This document shows, in pieces, positions 33,454-39,622 of a DNA stretch of 39,622 bases; the first letter of the stretch is position 1, and every line of letters begins with the position of its first letter. The translations under genes were made by a program, and so were the position numbers. The stretch comes from Chloroflexota bacterium. GTDB taxonomy: Bacteria; Chloroflexota; Anaerolineae; UBA4142. Location: assembly GCA_023381515.1 (NCBI GenBank), contig JAMCQI010000063.1, positions 1 to 39,622 of the forward strand, given 5' to 3'. A model generated the notes under the pieces. The model saw only the letters and a list, made by a program, of their open reading frames with translations, did no database searches and was not told where the DNA came from.

Positions 33454-35028
33454 ATGCAGGTCAATTACGGGCAACTCTTCCTGCAGATCGCGCGGCGGTT
33501 TGGTGACAAGGAAGCTGTCGTTAACCTCGAGCGCAATCGACGCTATTCCTTCAGGCAATTCCACAAGATGACCAACCGAGTGGCGCGGATGATTGGTGAG
33601 CGCCTCGGTCTTGGCCCGGGAGACGTTTACCTCAACATCCTCGAGAACGACAGCATGAGCCTCTTGTCTTTCCCCACGCTCTTCAAGTCCAACCAGATCG
33701 GGGCTTGGGCTAATTTCCGAGACAGCACGGAAGAACATCTCCGGATGGTCGACCTCGTCAAGGCCAAAGCTGTGTTTATCGAACGAGCGTTGCTGGACAA
33801 GTACTATACCGAATTGTGTCAGCGCGGCGTCAAGATCGTGGTGATGGATCCATTGGCCGAGGCGCATGCAGGCGTCTACTACTTTTGGGATCTCGTCGAG
33901 AGCGTTTCCGACGATGAATTAGGGGTTGAACTGGACCCCGATGGGACCTCGCTCTACCGCTTCACCGGTGGGACCACCGGCCAAGGCAAGTGCTGCATCT
34001 ATTCGCCGCGGAACTGGATGGCCACCCTCCAGTACATCTACTGCTTTCCCGCCGAGAATTTCTTCGATCCCAGCTATCGTCACCTGACCCTGATGCCCCT
34101 CAGCCACGCCTCGTCGCTCTTCATGTTGTGGTGTTGGTTTAAGGGCGTCTCGCACCTGACCATGAACGTACCGGACCTGAAGGGATTCTGCGCCAACGTT
34201 CAGGCGGAGAAGGTTTCATCGACCATGCTCGTCCCAACGGTCCTCTATCGCTTTTTGGAGGTGGATCTTCACCAGATGTATGACCTGTCGAGTCTGAAGA
34301 AAATGTTCTACGGTGCTTCTCCCATGAACCCAGAGAAACTCAAAGGACTGCAGACAAAGTTCGGGAACATTTTTGTGCAAGCCTACGGGGCGAGTGAGAC
34401 ACTCGCACCCGTCTCGCTCCTGGCCACCGAGGACCACGTCGCCAAAACTCCTGAAGAGGAGAAGCGTCTCAGTTCTGCGGGCGCGCCGGTCGCCAACGCG
34501 GAGATCCGCGTGATGGGTCCGAACGGGCGCGAACTCCCTTCAGGTGAGATTGGCGAGTTCTGGATTCGATCAGAAGGCACGATTCGGGGTTACTATCAGA
34601 ACCCGGAGGCCACCCAGGCGGAATTCGAAAACGGATTTTGGAAATCCGGCGACATGGGTTACCGGGACGAACATGGATATCTATACATCGTAGATCGCAA
34701 GAAAGACATGATCATCACAGGAGGGTTTAACGTTTATGCGGGCGAGGTTGAAGCCGCCCTCCTGAGTCATCCCTCGGTGACTAATGCCGTGGCCGTGGGC
34801 ATCCCGCATGCTGAGTGGGGCGAAGCGGTTCATGCTGAAGTGGTACTCAAGCCAGGTGCGACCCTGAGCGCCGAGGAATTGATCTCCTTCTGCAAGGAAC
34901 GTATTGGCTTTAAAGCTCCCAAGTCGGTTTCCTTTGTCGAAAAACTACCCATGACACCCATCGGCAAGGTCCTCCGCTTCCAGGTCCGTGCCAAATACTG
35001 GGAAGGCAGGAAGAGGAATGTTAACTGA
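33454..35028 (+). CDS. Acyl-CoA synthetase (AMP-binding, ANL superfamily)
   Basis: This enzyme activates a carboxylic acid to its CoA thioester with ATP. The 524-residue protein has the P-loop-like FTGGTTGQGK (Thr171 region), the YGASE motif for adenylate (FVQAYGASETLAPV), the SGDMGYRDEHGYLYIVDRKKDMIITGGFNVYAGEVE hinge region and the C-terminal catalytic lysine in PMTPIGKVLR. Neighbours point to a fatty, cyclic or aromatic acid degraded by beta-oxidation-like steps. The ATG has AAGGAGG 7 nt upstream. Confidence 0.93.
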   Translation: MQVNYGQLFLQIARRFGDKEAVVNLERNRRYSFRQFHKMTNRVARMIGERLGLGPGDVYLNILENDSMSLLSFPTLFKSNQIGAWANFRDSTEEHLRMVDLVKAKAVFIERALLDKYYTELCQRGVKIVVMDPLAEAHAGVYYFWDLVESVSDDELGVELDPDGTSLYRFTGGTTGQGKCCIYSPRNWMATLQYIYCFPAENFFDPSYRHLTLMPLSHASSLFMLWCWFKGVSHLTMNVPDLKGFCANVQAEKVSSTMLVPTVLYRFLEVDLHQMYDLSSLKKMFYGASPMNPEKLKGLQTKFGNIFVQAYGASETLAPVSLLATEDHVAKTPEEEKRLSSAGAPVANAEIRVMGPNGRELPSGEIGEFWIRSEGTIRGYYQNPEATQAEFENGFWKSGDMGYRDEHGYLYIVDRKKDMIITGGFNVYAGEVEAALLSHPSVTNAVAVGIPHAEWGEAVHAEVVLKPGATLSAEELISFCKERIGFKAPKSVSFVEKLPMTPIGKVLRFQVRAKYWEGRKRNVN

Positions 35029-35061
35029 GGCGTTGGCAGGAATCTCGCAGAGGGCGGGCTA

Positions 35062-36300
35062 ATGGATCCAGTCTACATTGTCGGCGTCGGAATGACGCCG
35101 CTCGGCAAGCTTCCTCACTTGAGCGTCAAAGACCTGGCACGCCAAGCGGTGGGGGCCGCGCTCGCAGACGCAGGCTGCTCTCTGGATTCCATTGAAGGCG
35201 CTTTCTTTAGCAATGCGACCCAGGGGCACATGGAAGGACAGCAAGTCATCCGAGGGGAGATCGCGCTGCGCGCGCTGGGCCTATCGTCGATTCCGATATT
35301 CAACGTCGAGAATGCGTGTGCCTCGGGCAGTTCCGCTCTGAACTTGGCGGTTCAGTTCATCCGGGCGGGTGATGGTGATGTGGCGCTCGCCGTCGGCGCG
35401 GAAAAGATGTACTCCGAAGATCGCGTCTGCATGCTGAGCGTGTTTGATGGGGGTTGGGATGTCCACGCGGTCGAAGCAAACAAGGAACGCCTTCTTCAGC
35501 TAGGCCGAGGGGTCGAACCCCCTCCAGGAACCACCTCGACCAAACCCTACAGCATCTTTATGGACGTCTATGCAGCCTTGGCGCGCTTTTATATGCGCGA
35601 GTTCGGCGTCACCGAACAGCAACTCGCCGCCGTCTCCTCCAAGAACCATTGCCATTCGGTCCACAATTCACTTTCACAGTATCGCAAGCCTTACACGATC
35701 GAAGAAGTGCTCGCCGCCCCACCGATTGCGTACCCGCTCACTCTACCGATGTGCGCGCCGGTCAGCGATGGAGCCGCGGCGGCCGTGGTGTGCAGCGAAC
35801 AGGGACTCAAGCGATGGGGGCTCGACGCGAACCGCGCGATTTGGGTGCTCGCCTCGGTGGTTCAGAGCGGCACCGACCGAGATCCCAAAGATCTCGTGAA
35901 CCACATCACCGCCCGCGCGGCGCGGCGTGCTTACGAGAAAGCCGGCATTGGACCGGAAGATATTTCGGTCGCCGAGGTTCATGACGCGACGGCCATGGGC
36001 GAAATCATTCAGGTGGAGAATCTGGGATTCTGTCCTGTGGGGGAAGGCGGAACAGTAGCACTGTCGGGCGCGACCGCCTTGGGTGGACGCCTTCCTGTTA
36101 ATCCCTCTGGAGGGCTCGAGTCCAAAGGGCATCCCGTTGGCGCGACGGGCTTGGGGCAGATCTATGAATTGGTCACTCAGTTGCGCGGCGAAGGAGGAGC
36201 ACGCCAGGTCGAGGGCGCGCGTCTGGCTCTCGCCGAGAACGGTGGAGGCCTGTACGGTATCGAGGAAGCCGTTGCTTGTATCACTATACTCGGCAAGTAG
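35062..36300 (+). CDS. Thiolase-family protein (SCP-x / lipid-transfer-type acetyl-CoA acyltransferase)
   Basis: This 412-residue thiolase-fold protein has the nucleophile Cys86 in NVENACASGSSALNLAVQF, HDATAMGEIIQVENLGF, and the active His in GLESKGHPVGATGLGQIYELV. The C-terminal CxG cysteine of biosynthetic thiolases is absent; the end reads LALAENGGGLYGIEEAVACITI. This is the pattern of SCP-x and lipid-transfer-like thiolases, which cleave branched or sterol side-chain acyl-CoAs, and sometimes act as aldolases with a DUF35 partner. No DUF35 gene is nearby. Confidence 0.9.
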   Translation: MDPVYIVGVGMTPLGKLPHLSVKDLARQAVGAALADAGCSLDSIEGAFFSNATQGHMEGQQVIRGEIALRALGLSSIPIFNVENACASGSSALNLAVQFIRAGDGDVALAVGAEKMYSEDRVCMLSVFDGGWDVHAVEANKERLLQLGRGVEPPPGTTSTKPYSIFMDVYAALARFYMREFGVTEQQLAAVSSKNHCHSVHNSLSQYRKPYTIEEVLAAPPIAYPLTLPMCAPVSDGAAAAVVCSEQGLKRWGLDANRAIWVLASVVQSGTDRDPKDLVNHITARAARRAYEKAGIGPEDISVAEVHDATAMGEIIQVENLGFCPVGEGGTVALSGATALGGRLPVNPSGGLESKGHPVGATGLGQIYELVTQLRGEGGARQVEGARLALAENGGGLYGIEEAVACITILGK

Positions 36301-36335
36301 ATGTGCAGGTTGATATCATCCGTTGAGGAAACCTC

Positions 36336-37106
36336 ATGAAGCTTCAGGATAGGGTCGCCATTGTGACGGGAGGTGCGTCTGGACTGGGCGCGGCCACGGT
36401 GCGCGAGTTGATTGCTGGCCATGCCTACGCCGCGATTTTTGACATACAGACCGACCGAGGAGCCCAACTGGCTGGTGAGTTGGGCGAACGGGCCATGGCT
36501 CTGGTGGTGGACGTGACCGATGAAGATTCCGTCACGGGCGGTGTACGTCGAGTGGTGGAAAGATTTGGGGCGATTCATATCTGCGTGAATTGTGCCGGCG
36601 TGCCTTTTGCTGCCAAGACGGTTGGGCGCAATGGCGAACCATTCCCGCTGGCCCTTTTCCGCAGGGTCATCGACGTGAACCTCATCGGGACCTTTAACGT
36701 CATGCGACTGGCCGCCGCCGAGATGGTCAAGAACCAGCCGGACGCCGATGGCGAGCGGGGTGTTATCGTCAACACCTCCTCAGGGGCAGCGTTCGACGGA
36801 CAGGTTGGACAGGCCGCATACAGCGCAAGCAAGGCAGCCATCATCGGACTGAACCTGCCGGTGGCACGCGATTTGAGCGAAGCGGGGATCCGGGTCAACG
36901 CCATTGCGCCGGGGCTCTTTGATACTCCTTTGGTAGCCACCCTTCCCGAAAAGGCACGCGCGGCATTAATCGACACCACCCTCTTTCCCCGCCGCATCGG
37001 GCAACCCGAAGAGTTTGCCCGCCTCGTCCGGCATATCGTCGAGAACTCGTACATGAATGCGGAAACCATCCGCTTCGATGCGGGCGCGCGCATGAATCAG
37101 CGGTAG
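36336..37106 (+). CDS. SDR-family 3-hydroxyacyl-CoA dehydrogenase (17beta-HSD10-like)
   Basis: This NAD-dependent dehydrogenase has 256 residues. It has the TGGASGLG cofactor loop (residues 11-18), Asp at the end of beta-2 (FDIQ, favouring NAD), NCAGV, catalytic Ser148 or Ser149, Tyr162 and Lys166 (AAYSASKAA). Several stretches follow human HSD17B10 closely: VIDVNLIGTFNVMRLAAAEM, QVGQAAYSASKAAIIGL and IAPGLFDTPL. The likely step is oxidation of 3-hydroxyacyl-CoA, between the hydratase and the thiolase of the same operon. Confidence 0.92.
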   Translation: MKLQDRVAIVTGGASGLGAATVRELIAGHAYAAIFDIQTDRGAQLAGELGERAMALVVDVTDEDSVTGGVRRVVERFGAIHICVNCAGVPFAAKTVGRNGEPFPLALFRRVIDVNLIGTFNVMRLAAAEMVKNQPDADGERGVIVNTSSGAAFDGQVGQAAYSASKAAIIGLNLPVARDLSEAGIRVNAIAPGLFDTPLVATLPEKARAALIDTTLFPRRIGQPEEFARLVRHIVENSYMNAETIRFDAGARMNQR

Positions 37107-37263
37107 CCATCCTCGCTCCACGCGGTATGCCGCGGGGGACCAAGCCTTCGCGTTTCAACAATGTTTCTACCTCAATCGCGATATTCGCGACTAGATCAGC
37201 ACACTACAATCTGTCGATGACTCGTGAGACAGTTGCACTAAGACGGCTCCGCCCGGGAGGCTC

Positions 37264-38259
37264 ATGAAGATCGATGCCGGTATTCGCATTCCGAATCTGA
37301 TGGATGTTGCTCCAGTCGTGCAGGCAGCCGAAGAACTCGGATTCGATGGACTCTGGACGAGTGAGATTCAGCACGATCCGTTTTTGCCCCTCGCCATCGC
37401 GGCTGAACATACTCGCCGAGTCGACATCGGCACTTCCATCGCCGTAGCGTTTGCCCGCTCGCCTACCAGTCTTGCGCATATGGCATGGGATCTCGCCGGC
37501 GCATCCAAGGGAAGATTCATCCTGGGTCTGGGAACCCAGGTCAAGGCTCACATCGAGCGGCGTTTTGGCATGGCGTGGGAACCTCCCGTGCCAAAACTCC
37601 GCGAGATGATCCTGGCGATGCGCGCCGTTTGGCGCGGCTGGCAGGCCGATGGCCAGGTCAACTTCCGCGGTGACTATTACCAAATCACCCTGATGACGCC
37701 GTTTTTCAACCCGGGACCGATCGACTTTCCGGATATTCCCATTTACATTGCCGGCGTGAACGAGCATCTCTGCCGGCTCGCGGGAGAGCTCTGCCAGGGC
37801 TTTCACGTTCATCCTTTCCACACAACAAAGTACATTCGCGAACTCATTCTGCCCAATATCGAGCGGGGTGCCCAAAGGACAAACCGCGCGCGTAATGATG
37901 TTCAACTGTCGAGTCCCATCTTTGTCGCAACGGACGAGGCCGAACGCGAGACCGTCCGCGCCCAGATTGCTGTCTATGCATCGACTCCCAGCTATCGCCC
38001 GGTCCTCCAAGTCCATGGGTGGGAGCATATCGGAGAGCAGTTGAGCGCCCTCGCCGGGCGTGGTGCGTGGAACGATATGCCGCATTTCATCACCGATGAA
38101 ATTCTGGAGACAATCGCGATCGTCGGGCCGCTTGATCAAGTGCCGGACCTAATTCTTCGGCGGTACAGCGGGCTCATCGATCGGCTCACGCTCTATAGTC
38201 CCTTCACGCTGGAGGAGTTGCCCAAATGGCGCGGGTTGGTCCAGACACTCAAAGGATGA
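37264..38259 (+). CDS. LLM-class F420-dependent oxidoreductase
   Basis: This TIM-barrel luciferase-like protein has 331 residues. The sequence GIRIPNLMDVAPVVQAAEELGFDGLWTSEIQHDPFLPLAIAAEHTRRVDIGTSIAVAFARSPTSLAHMAWDLAGASKGRFILGLG is typical of F420-using LLM enzymes from actinobacterial and chloroflexal genomes. PDIPIYIAGVNEHLCRLAGELCQGFHVHPFHTTKYI also fits that group. It lies 157 nt after the SDR gene, with a GGGAGG ribosome site, and may have its own promoter. It could supply the redox step (acyl-CoA or hydroxyl oxidation) that this operon lacks, which is inference. F420 itself cannot be confirmed from this window. Confidence 0.88.
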   Translation: MKIDAGIRIPNLMDVAPVVQAAEELGFDGLWTSEIQHDPFLPLAIAAEHTRRVDIGTSIAVAFARSPTSLAHMAWDLAGASKGRFILGLGTQVKAHIERRFGMAWEPPVPKLREMILAMRAVWRGWQADGQVNFRGDYYQITLMTPFFNPGPIDFPDIPIYIAGVNEHLCRLAGELCQGFHVHPFHTTKYIRELILPNIERGAQRTNRARNDVQLSSPIFVATDEAERETVRAQIAVYASTPSYRPVLQVHGWEHIGEQLSALAGRGAWNDMPHFITDEILETIAIVGPLDQVPDLILRRYSGLIDRLTLYSPFTLEELPKWRGLVQTLKG

Positions 38260-38568
38260 GAACGCTAGATGTCACATAGCAGCCGCGTTGGGCATCCGTG
38301 ATGGCCCGACAAAAACGCCCGGGCACTTGACGGTGAATCTTCTGGCAGTATGCATGACTCGAATCAAGGGGATGGCGAACAGAACGGGGGTCATCTGACA
38401 CCAGGCCTTCGGGTATCGCGAAGATGGAACAGTCGCGAGCCGGAGGGTCTGTTCATGTCTCTTCCAAATGGGGCTTTTCTACTGCAGGCTGTCTCAAGCG
38501 CTTTGCGTTGTGAATACAATAACCGTGTGACACCCATATGCAACGAAGACTTGCCACATTGGCCGGCG
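38260..38568. other. Intergenic stretch without recognisable gene
   Basis: About 310 bp follow the oxidoreductase stop. A short open frame on the plus strand (from 38350) runs through this stretch and on through the repeat, with no ribosome site or family pattern, and I regard it as chance. No promoter or palindrome stands out until the repeat at 38569. Confidence 0.5.
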
Positions 38569-38746
38569 GCACTGCTCGCCACAAGAAAAGGCGGCCCCTC
38601 AAGGGTCGCCTTTCTCCGTTACTATGACCCTAGTACTTCCATTCAGCTCCTAATGTCAAAGCTTGCCTGTTGCGTTTCCATGGGGTCAAGTCCGCGATCG
38701 TGATGGAGGAGCTACGGAATACGACTTTAGTAAATGCGATAACCTC
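38569..38746. repeat. Dispersed extragenic repeat, copy 2, with a bidirectional terminator hairpin
   Basis: This copy matches 15242-15418 along its whole length. The hairpin at 38587-38613 (AAAGGCGGCCC / GGGTCGCCTTT, 5-nt loop, one wobble pair) is better conserved than most of the flank. It would end transcription from the LLM gene side and also from the comM side. Confidence 0.7.
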
Positions 38747-38974
38747 AGCTATGATATCCCGAACCTTCATTCCAGTCAATCCTCTCATGTGTAAGATCGT
38801 GGACGCTTACCTGATGAAAGAATGCCTTGTCCAATCACCTAATCTCCCAGTCACTCATTTGCCAGACCATCCAGCCATCTGACTATCTTGCTGTCACACC
38901 ATCCTTCGCGGCCGATACTGAATCGCCTCCGCAATGTGCGGCGTCTCGATCTGCTCGCACTCCGCCAGGTCCGC

Positions 38975-39001
38975 CCACGCGAATGACGCGGGGTCTGCGA
39001 C
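38975..39001. repeat. In-frame insertion in comM copy B (insertion 5)
   Basis: The extra codons VADPASFAW split the ComM stretch TI-ADLAxxEQIET. The segment contains CCCCGCG and CGCGTGGG arms around a 5-nt loop and is flanked by GCAGAC and GCGGAC, which may be a target duplication. It keeps the frame open. Confidence 0.6.
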
Positions 39002-39060
39002 AATCGTCCGCGCCAGCTTCAAAATGCGATGAAATGCCCGGGCGCTCAGTTGCATCTGCT

Positions 39061-39081
39061 GTCCCGCCCAGTGCGCGGGAC
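39061..39081. repeat. Perfect hairpin insertion in comM copy B (insertion 4)
   Basis: GTCCCGC (39061-39067) and GCGGGAC (39075-39081) are perfect 7-bp arms around 7 nt. With its flanks the insertion spans about 39059-39087 and separates SLLKAAM from QMQLSARAF. It shifts the frame and brings in a TAG. Confidence 0.75.
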
Positions 39082-39216
39082 CTACGGCATGGCTGCCTTT
39101 AAGAGACTCCGCCCCGTCGCATCGATCCCACAATGCTGCCGCACCTCCGCCGGCCCCATGTCCCCATTGCACTGCAGACCCGTCCCCCCAAACCGCCGCC
39201 GCTGCCGCTCGCGCGC

Positions 39217-39249
39217 CTTTTCCATCCCCTCCGTTTCACTTCGGGGACG
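39217..39249. repeat. 33-bp in-frame palindromic insertion in comM copy B (insertion 3)
   Basis: CCCCTCC and CTTCGGGG blocks of the same family as insertions 1 and 2 lie between IREGAAK and ARERQRR. The segment encodes [11 protein letters not shown] without a stop. AAG occurs at both ends, which is compatible with a 3-bp duplication. Confidence 0.7.
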
Positions 39250-39328
39250 CTTCGCTGCCCCCTCCCGAATCTTGGCTGAACTCTCCCCCAGCCGGTCCCC
39301 CGCCAGCTTTTCGTAATCTACCCGCGGT

Positions 39329-39362
39329 CTTTATCGGAGATCCCCGAAGCGCAGCGGAGGGG
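39329..39362. repeat. Palindromic insertion in comM copy B (insertion 2)
   Basis: ATCCCC and GGGGAT arms (about 39340-39364) with GC-rich inner parts split LDRIDIH from PRVDYEKL. It brings a TAA into the frame. The same element sits at the matching place in copy A (about 15598-15632). Confidence 0.75.
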
Positions 39363-39383
39363 ATGAATATCGATCCGGTCGAG

Positions 39384-39413
39384 TCGAAGATCACTGAAGC
39401 AGAGCGGAAGGGA
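39384..39413. repeat. 30-bp palindromic insertion in comM copy B (insertion 1)
   Basis: Exactly 30 bases, encoding SLPLCFSDLR in frame, lie between ISAPL and LDRIDIH. Removal restores the ComM reading PLLDRIDIH. One base differs from the same element in copy A (15653-15682). Confidence 0.8.
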
Positions 39414-39500
39414 GAGCGGGGCACTGATCCATTTCTGATAGCGCAGAACGGTGCCGAGGCTACAGGTGCACTCTTTGACCGGGTCGCCTCGGCTCTACTG

Positions 39501-39622
39501 GGGTGGACCCTTTTGTCAAGACACGAAAGTGACCTGAGTTAAGGTGGATCCTTTCTGACTAGATTTAGTGTCTGCGGACAGACGGGCAGACGTTGGCCCA
39601 AGCTCGCTGGCCGCTGTTCCGA
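39501..39622. mobile_element. Possible insertion-sequence end (partial)
   Basis: The match between the two comM copies breaks off abruptly at 39500, in the loop of the hairpin present in copy A. The new sequence starts GTGGACCCTTTTGTCAAGAC and carries a second similar motif, GTGGATCCTTTCTGAC, 45 nt later. A terminal TGGAC-type start and repeated subterminal motifs are seen in IS3-like elements. No transposase is in view, so this is only a suggestion. Confidence 0.3.

Larger units (their letters stand above)
38894..39500 (-). pseudogene. comM: comM (Mg-chelatase-like competence protein) 3' third, copy B, with at least five palindromic insertions
   Basis: Read on the minus strand in several frames, the C-terminal third of ComM/YifB is recognisable in order: [134 protein letters not shown] and a proper stop. 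Between the pieces lie extra segments: 30 nt at 39384-39413, about 30 nt at 39329-39362 (with TAA), 33 nt at 39217-39249, about 26-29 nt at 39059-39087 (with TAG), and 24-27 nt at 38975-39001. Three are in frame and most are palindromic. The 5' part of the gene is missing beyond 39500. Confidence 0.9.

Noticed and set aside
37204..38139. Minus-strand open frame of 311 codons opposite the LLM oxidoreductase
   Set aside because: Shadow of a well-matched LLM gene; no start signal and low-complexity composition.
38350..38703. 117-codon plus-strand ORF after the LLM gene
   Set aside because: It runs through the dispersed terminator repeat, has no ribosome site, and the frame is not kept in the other copy of the repeat.
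15515..39500. Integrative element or composite transposon bounded by the comM copies
   Set aside because: No integrase, transposase, tRNA target or conjugation gene is visible between the copies; only the direct repeat itself supports mobility.

Overview
The window (about 58% GC by impression) looks like a bacterial chromosome segment. I would place it in or near Chloroflexota (Anaerolineae-like). The reasons are sugar-binding lipoproteins with long Ala/Pro/Thr linkers after the lipobox, a kinase ending in a Pro/Thr linker plus an outside beta-domain of a type I associate with that phylum, an F420-type LLM oxidoreductase, and many extragenic palindromes. This placement is inference. I saw no rRNA, tRNA or CRISPR.

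Region 1 (1-12.3 kb) is sugar and cell-wall-sugar catabolism. A sugar-binding lipoprotein runs off the left edge behind a LacI-type regulator. A plus-strand operon follows: NagZ-type GH3 glucosaminidase, double-GNAT acetyltransferase, MurQ etherase, BadF-type amino-sugar kinase and a DUF218 protein. Facing it is a minus-strand operon: NamZ-type DUF1343 exo-muramidase, binding protein and two permeases. Together they read as a MurNAc/GlcNAc salvage pathway. Both glycosidases lack signal peptides, so hydrolysis is probably inside the cell after ABC import. Upstream of namZ is a glycyl-radical enzyme whose activase gene is a deleted, frameshifted remnant.

Region 2 (15.0-15.8 kb and 38.5-39.6 kb) is a duplicated repeat zone. 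Each copy has a roughly 177-bp terminator-bearing repeat followed by a piece of comM. Both comM pieces are interrupted, often at exact codon boundaries, by short palindromic elements. A 255-bp stretch is shared by both copies without gaps at about 95% identity. The copies lie 23.7 kb apart in direct orientation and bracket everything between them.

Region 3 (16.1-24.7 kb) is a minus-strand signalling operon: vWA, TerB-like protein, CbbX/SpoVK-type AAA+ ATPase, a small ORF, a second vWA paralogue, PP2C phosphatase and a transmembrane protein kinase with a helix-hairpin-helix region. It resembles an expanded YegL-YegK-YegI (TerY-P) triad and is the best candidate here for a little-described system. 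A strong promoter and an Excalibur-like remnant sit at its head.

Region 4 (24.9-31.5 kb) is a tightly packed operon: two small membrane proteins, a PEP-utilising dikinase of rifampin-phosphotransferase architecture, a NarX-like sensor kinase and a NarL-like response regulator. Region 5 (31.8-38.3 kb) is a TetR regulator divergent from a fatty-acid/acyl-CoA operon: enoyl-CoA hydratase, acyl-CoA synthetase, SCP-x-type thiolase and 17beta-HSD10-like SDR, followed by an F420-type LLM oxidoreductase. A perfect palindromic operator overlaps the enoyl-CoA hydratase promoter. The right edge (39.5 kb on) may be the end of an insertion sequence.
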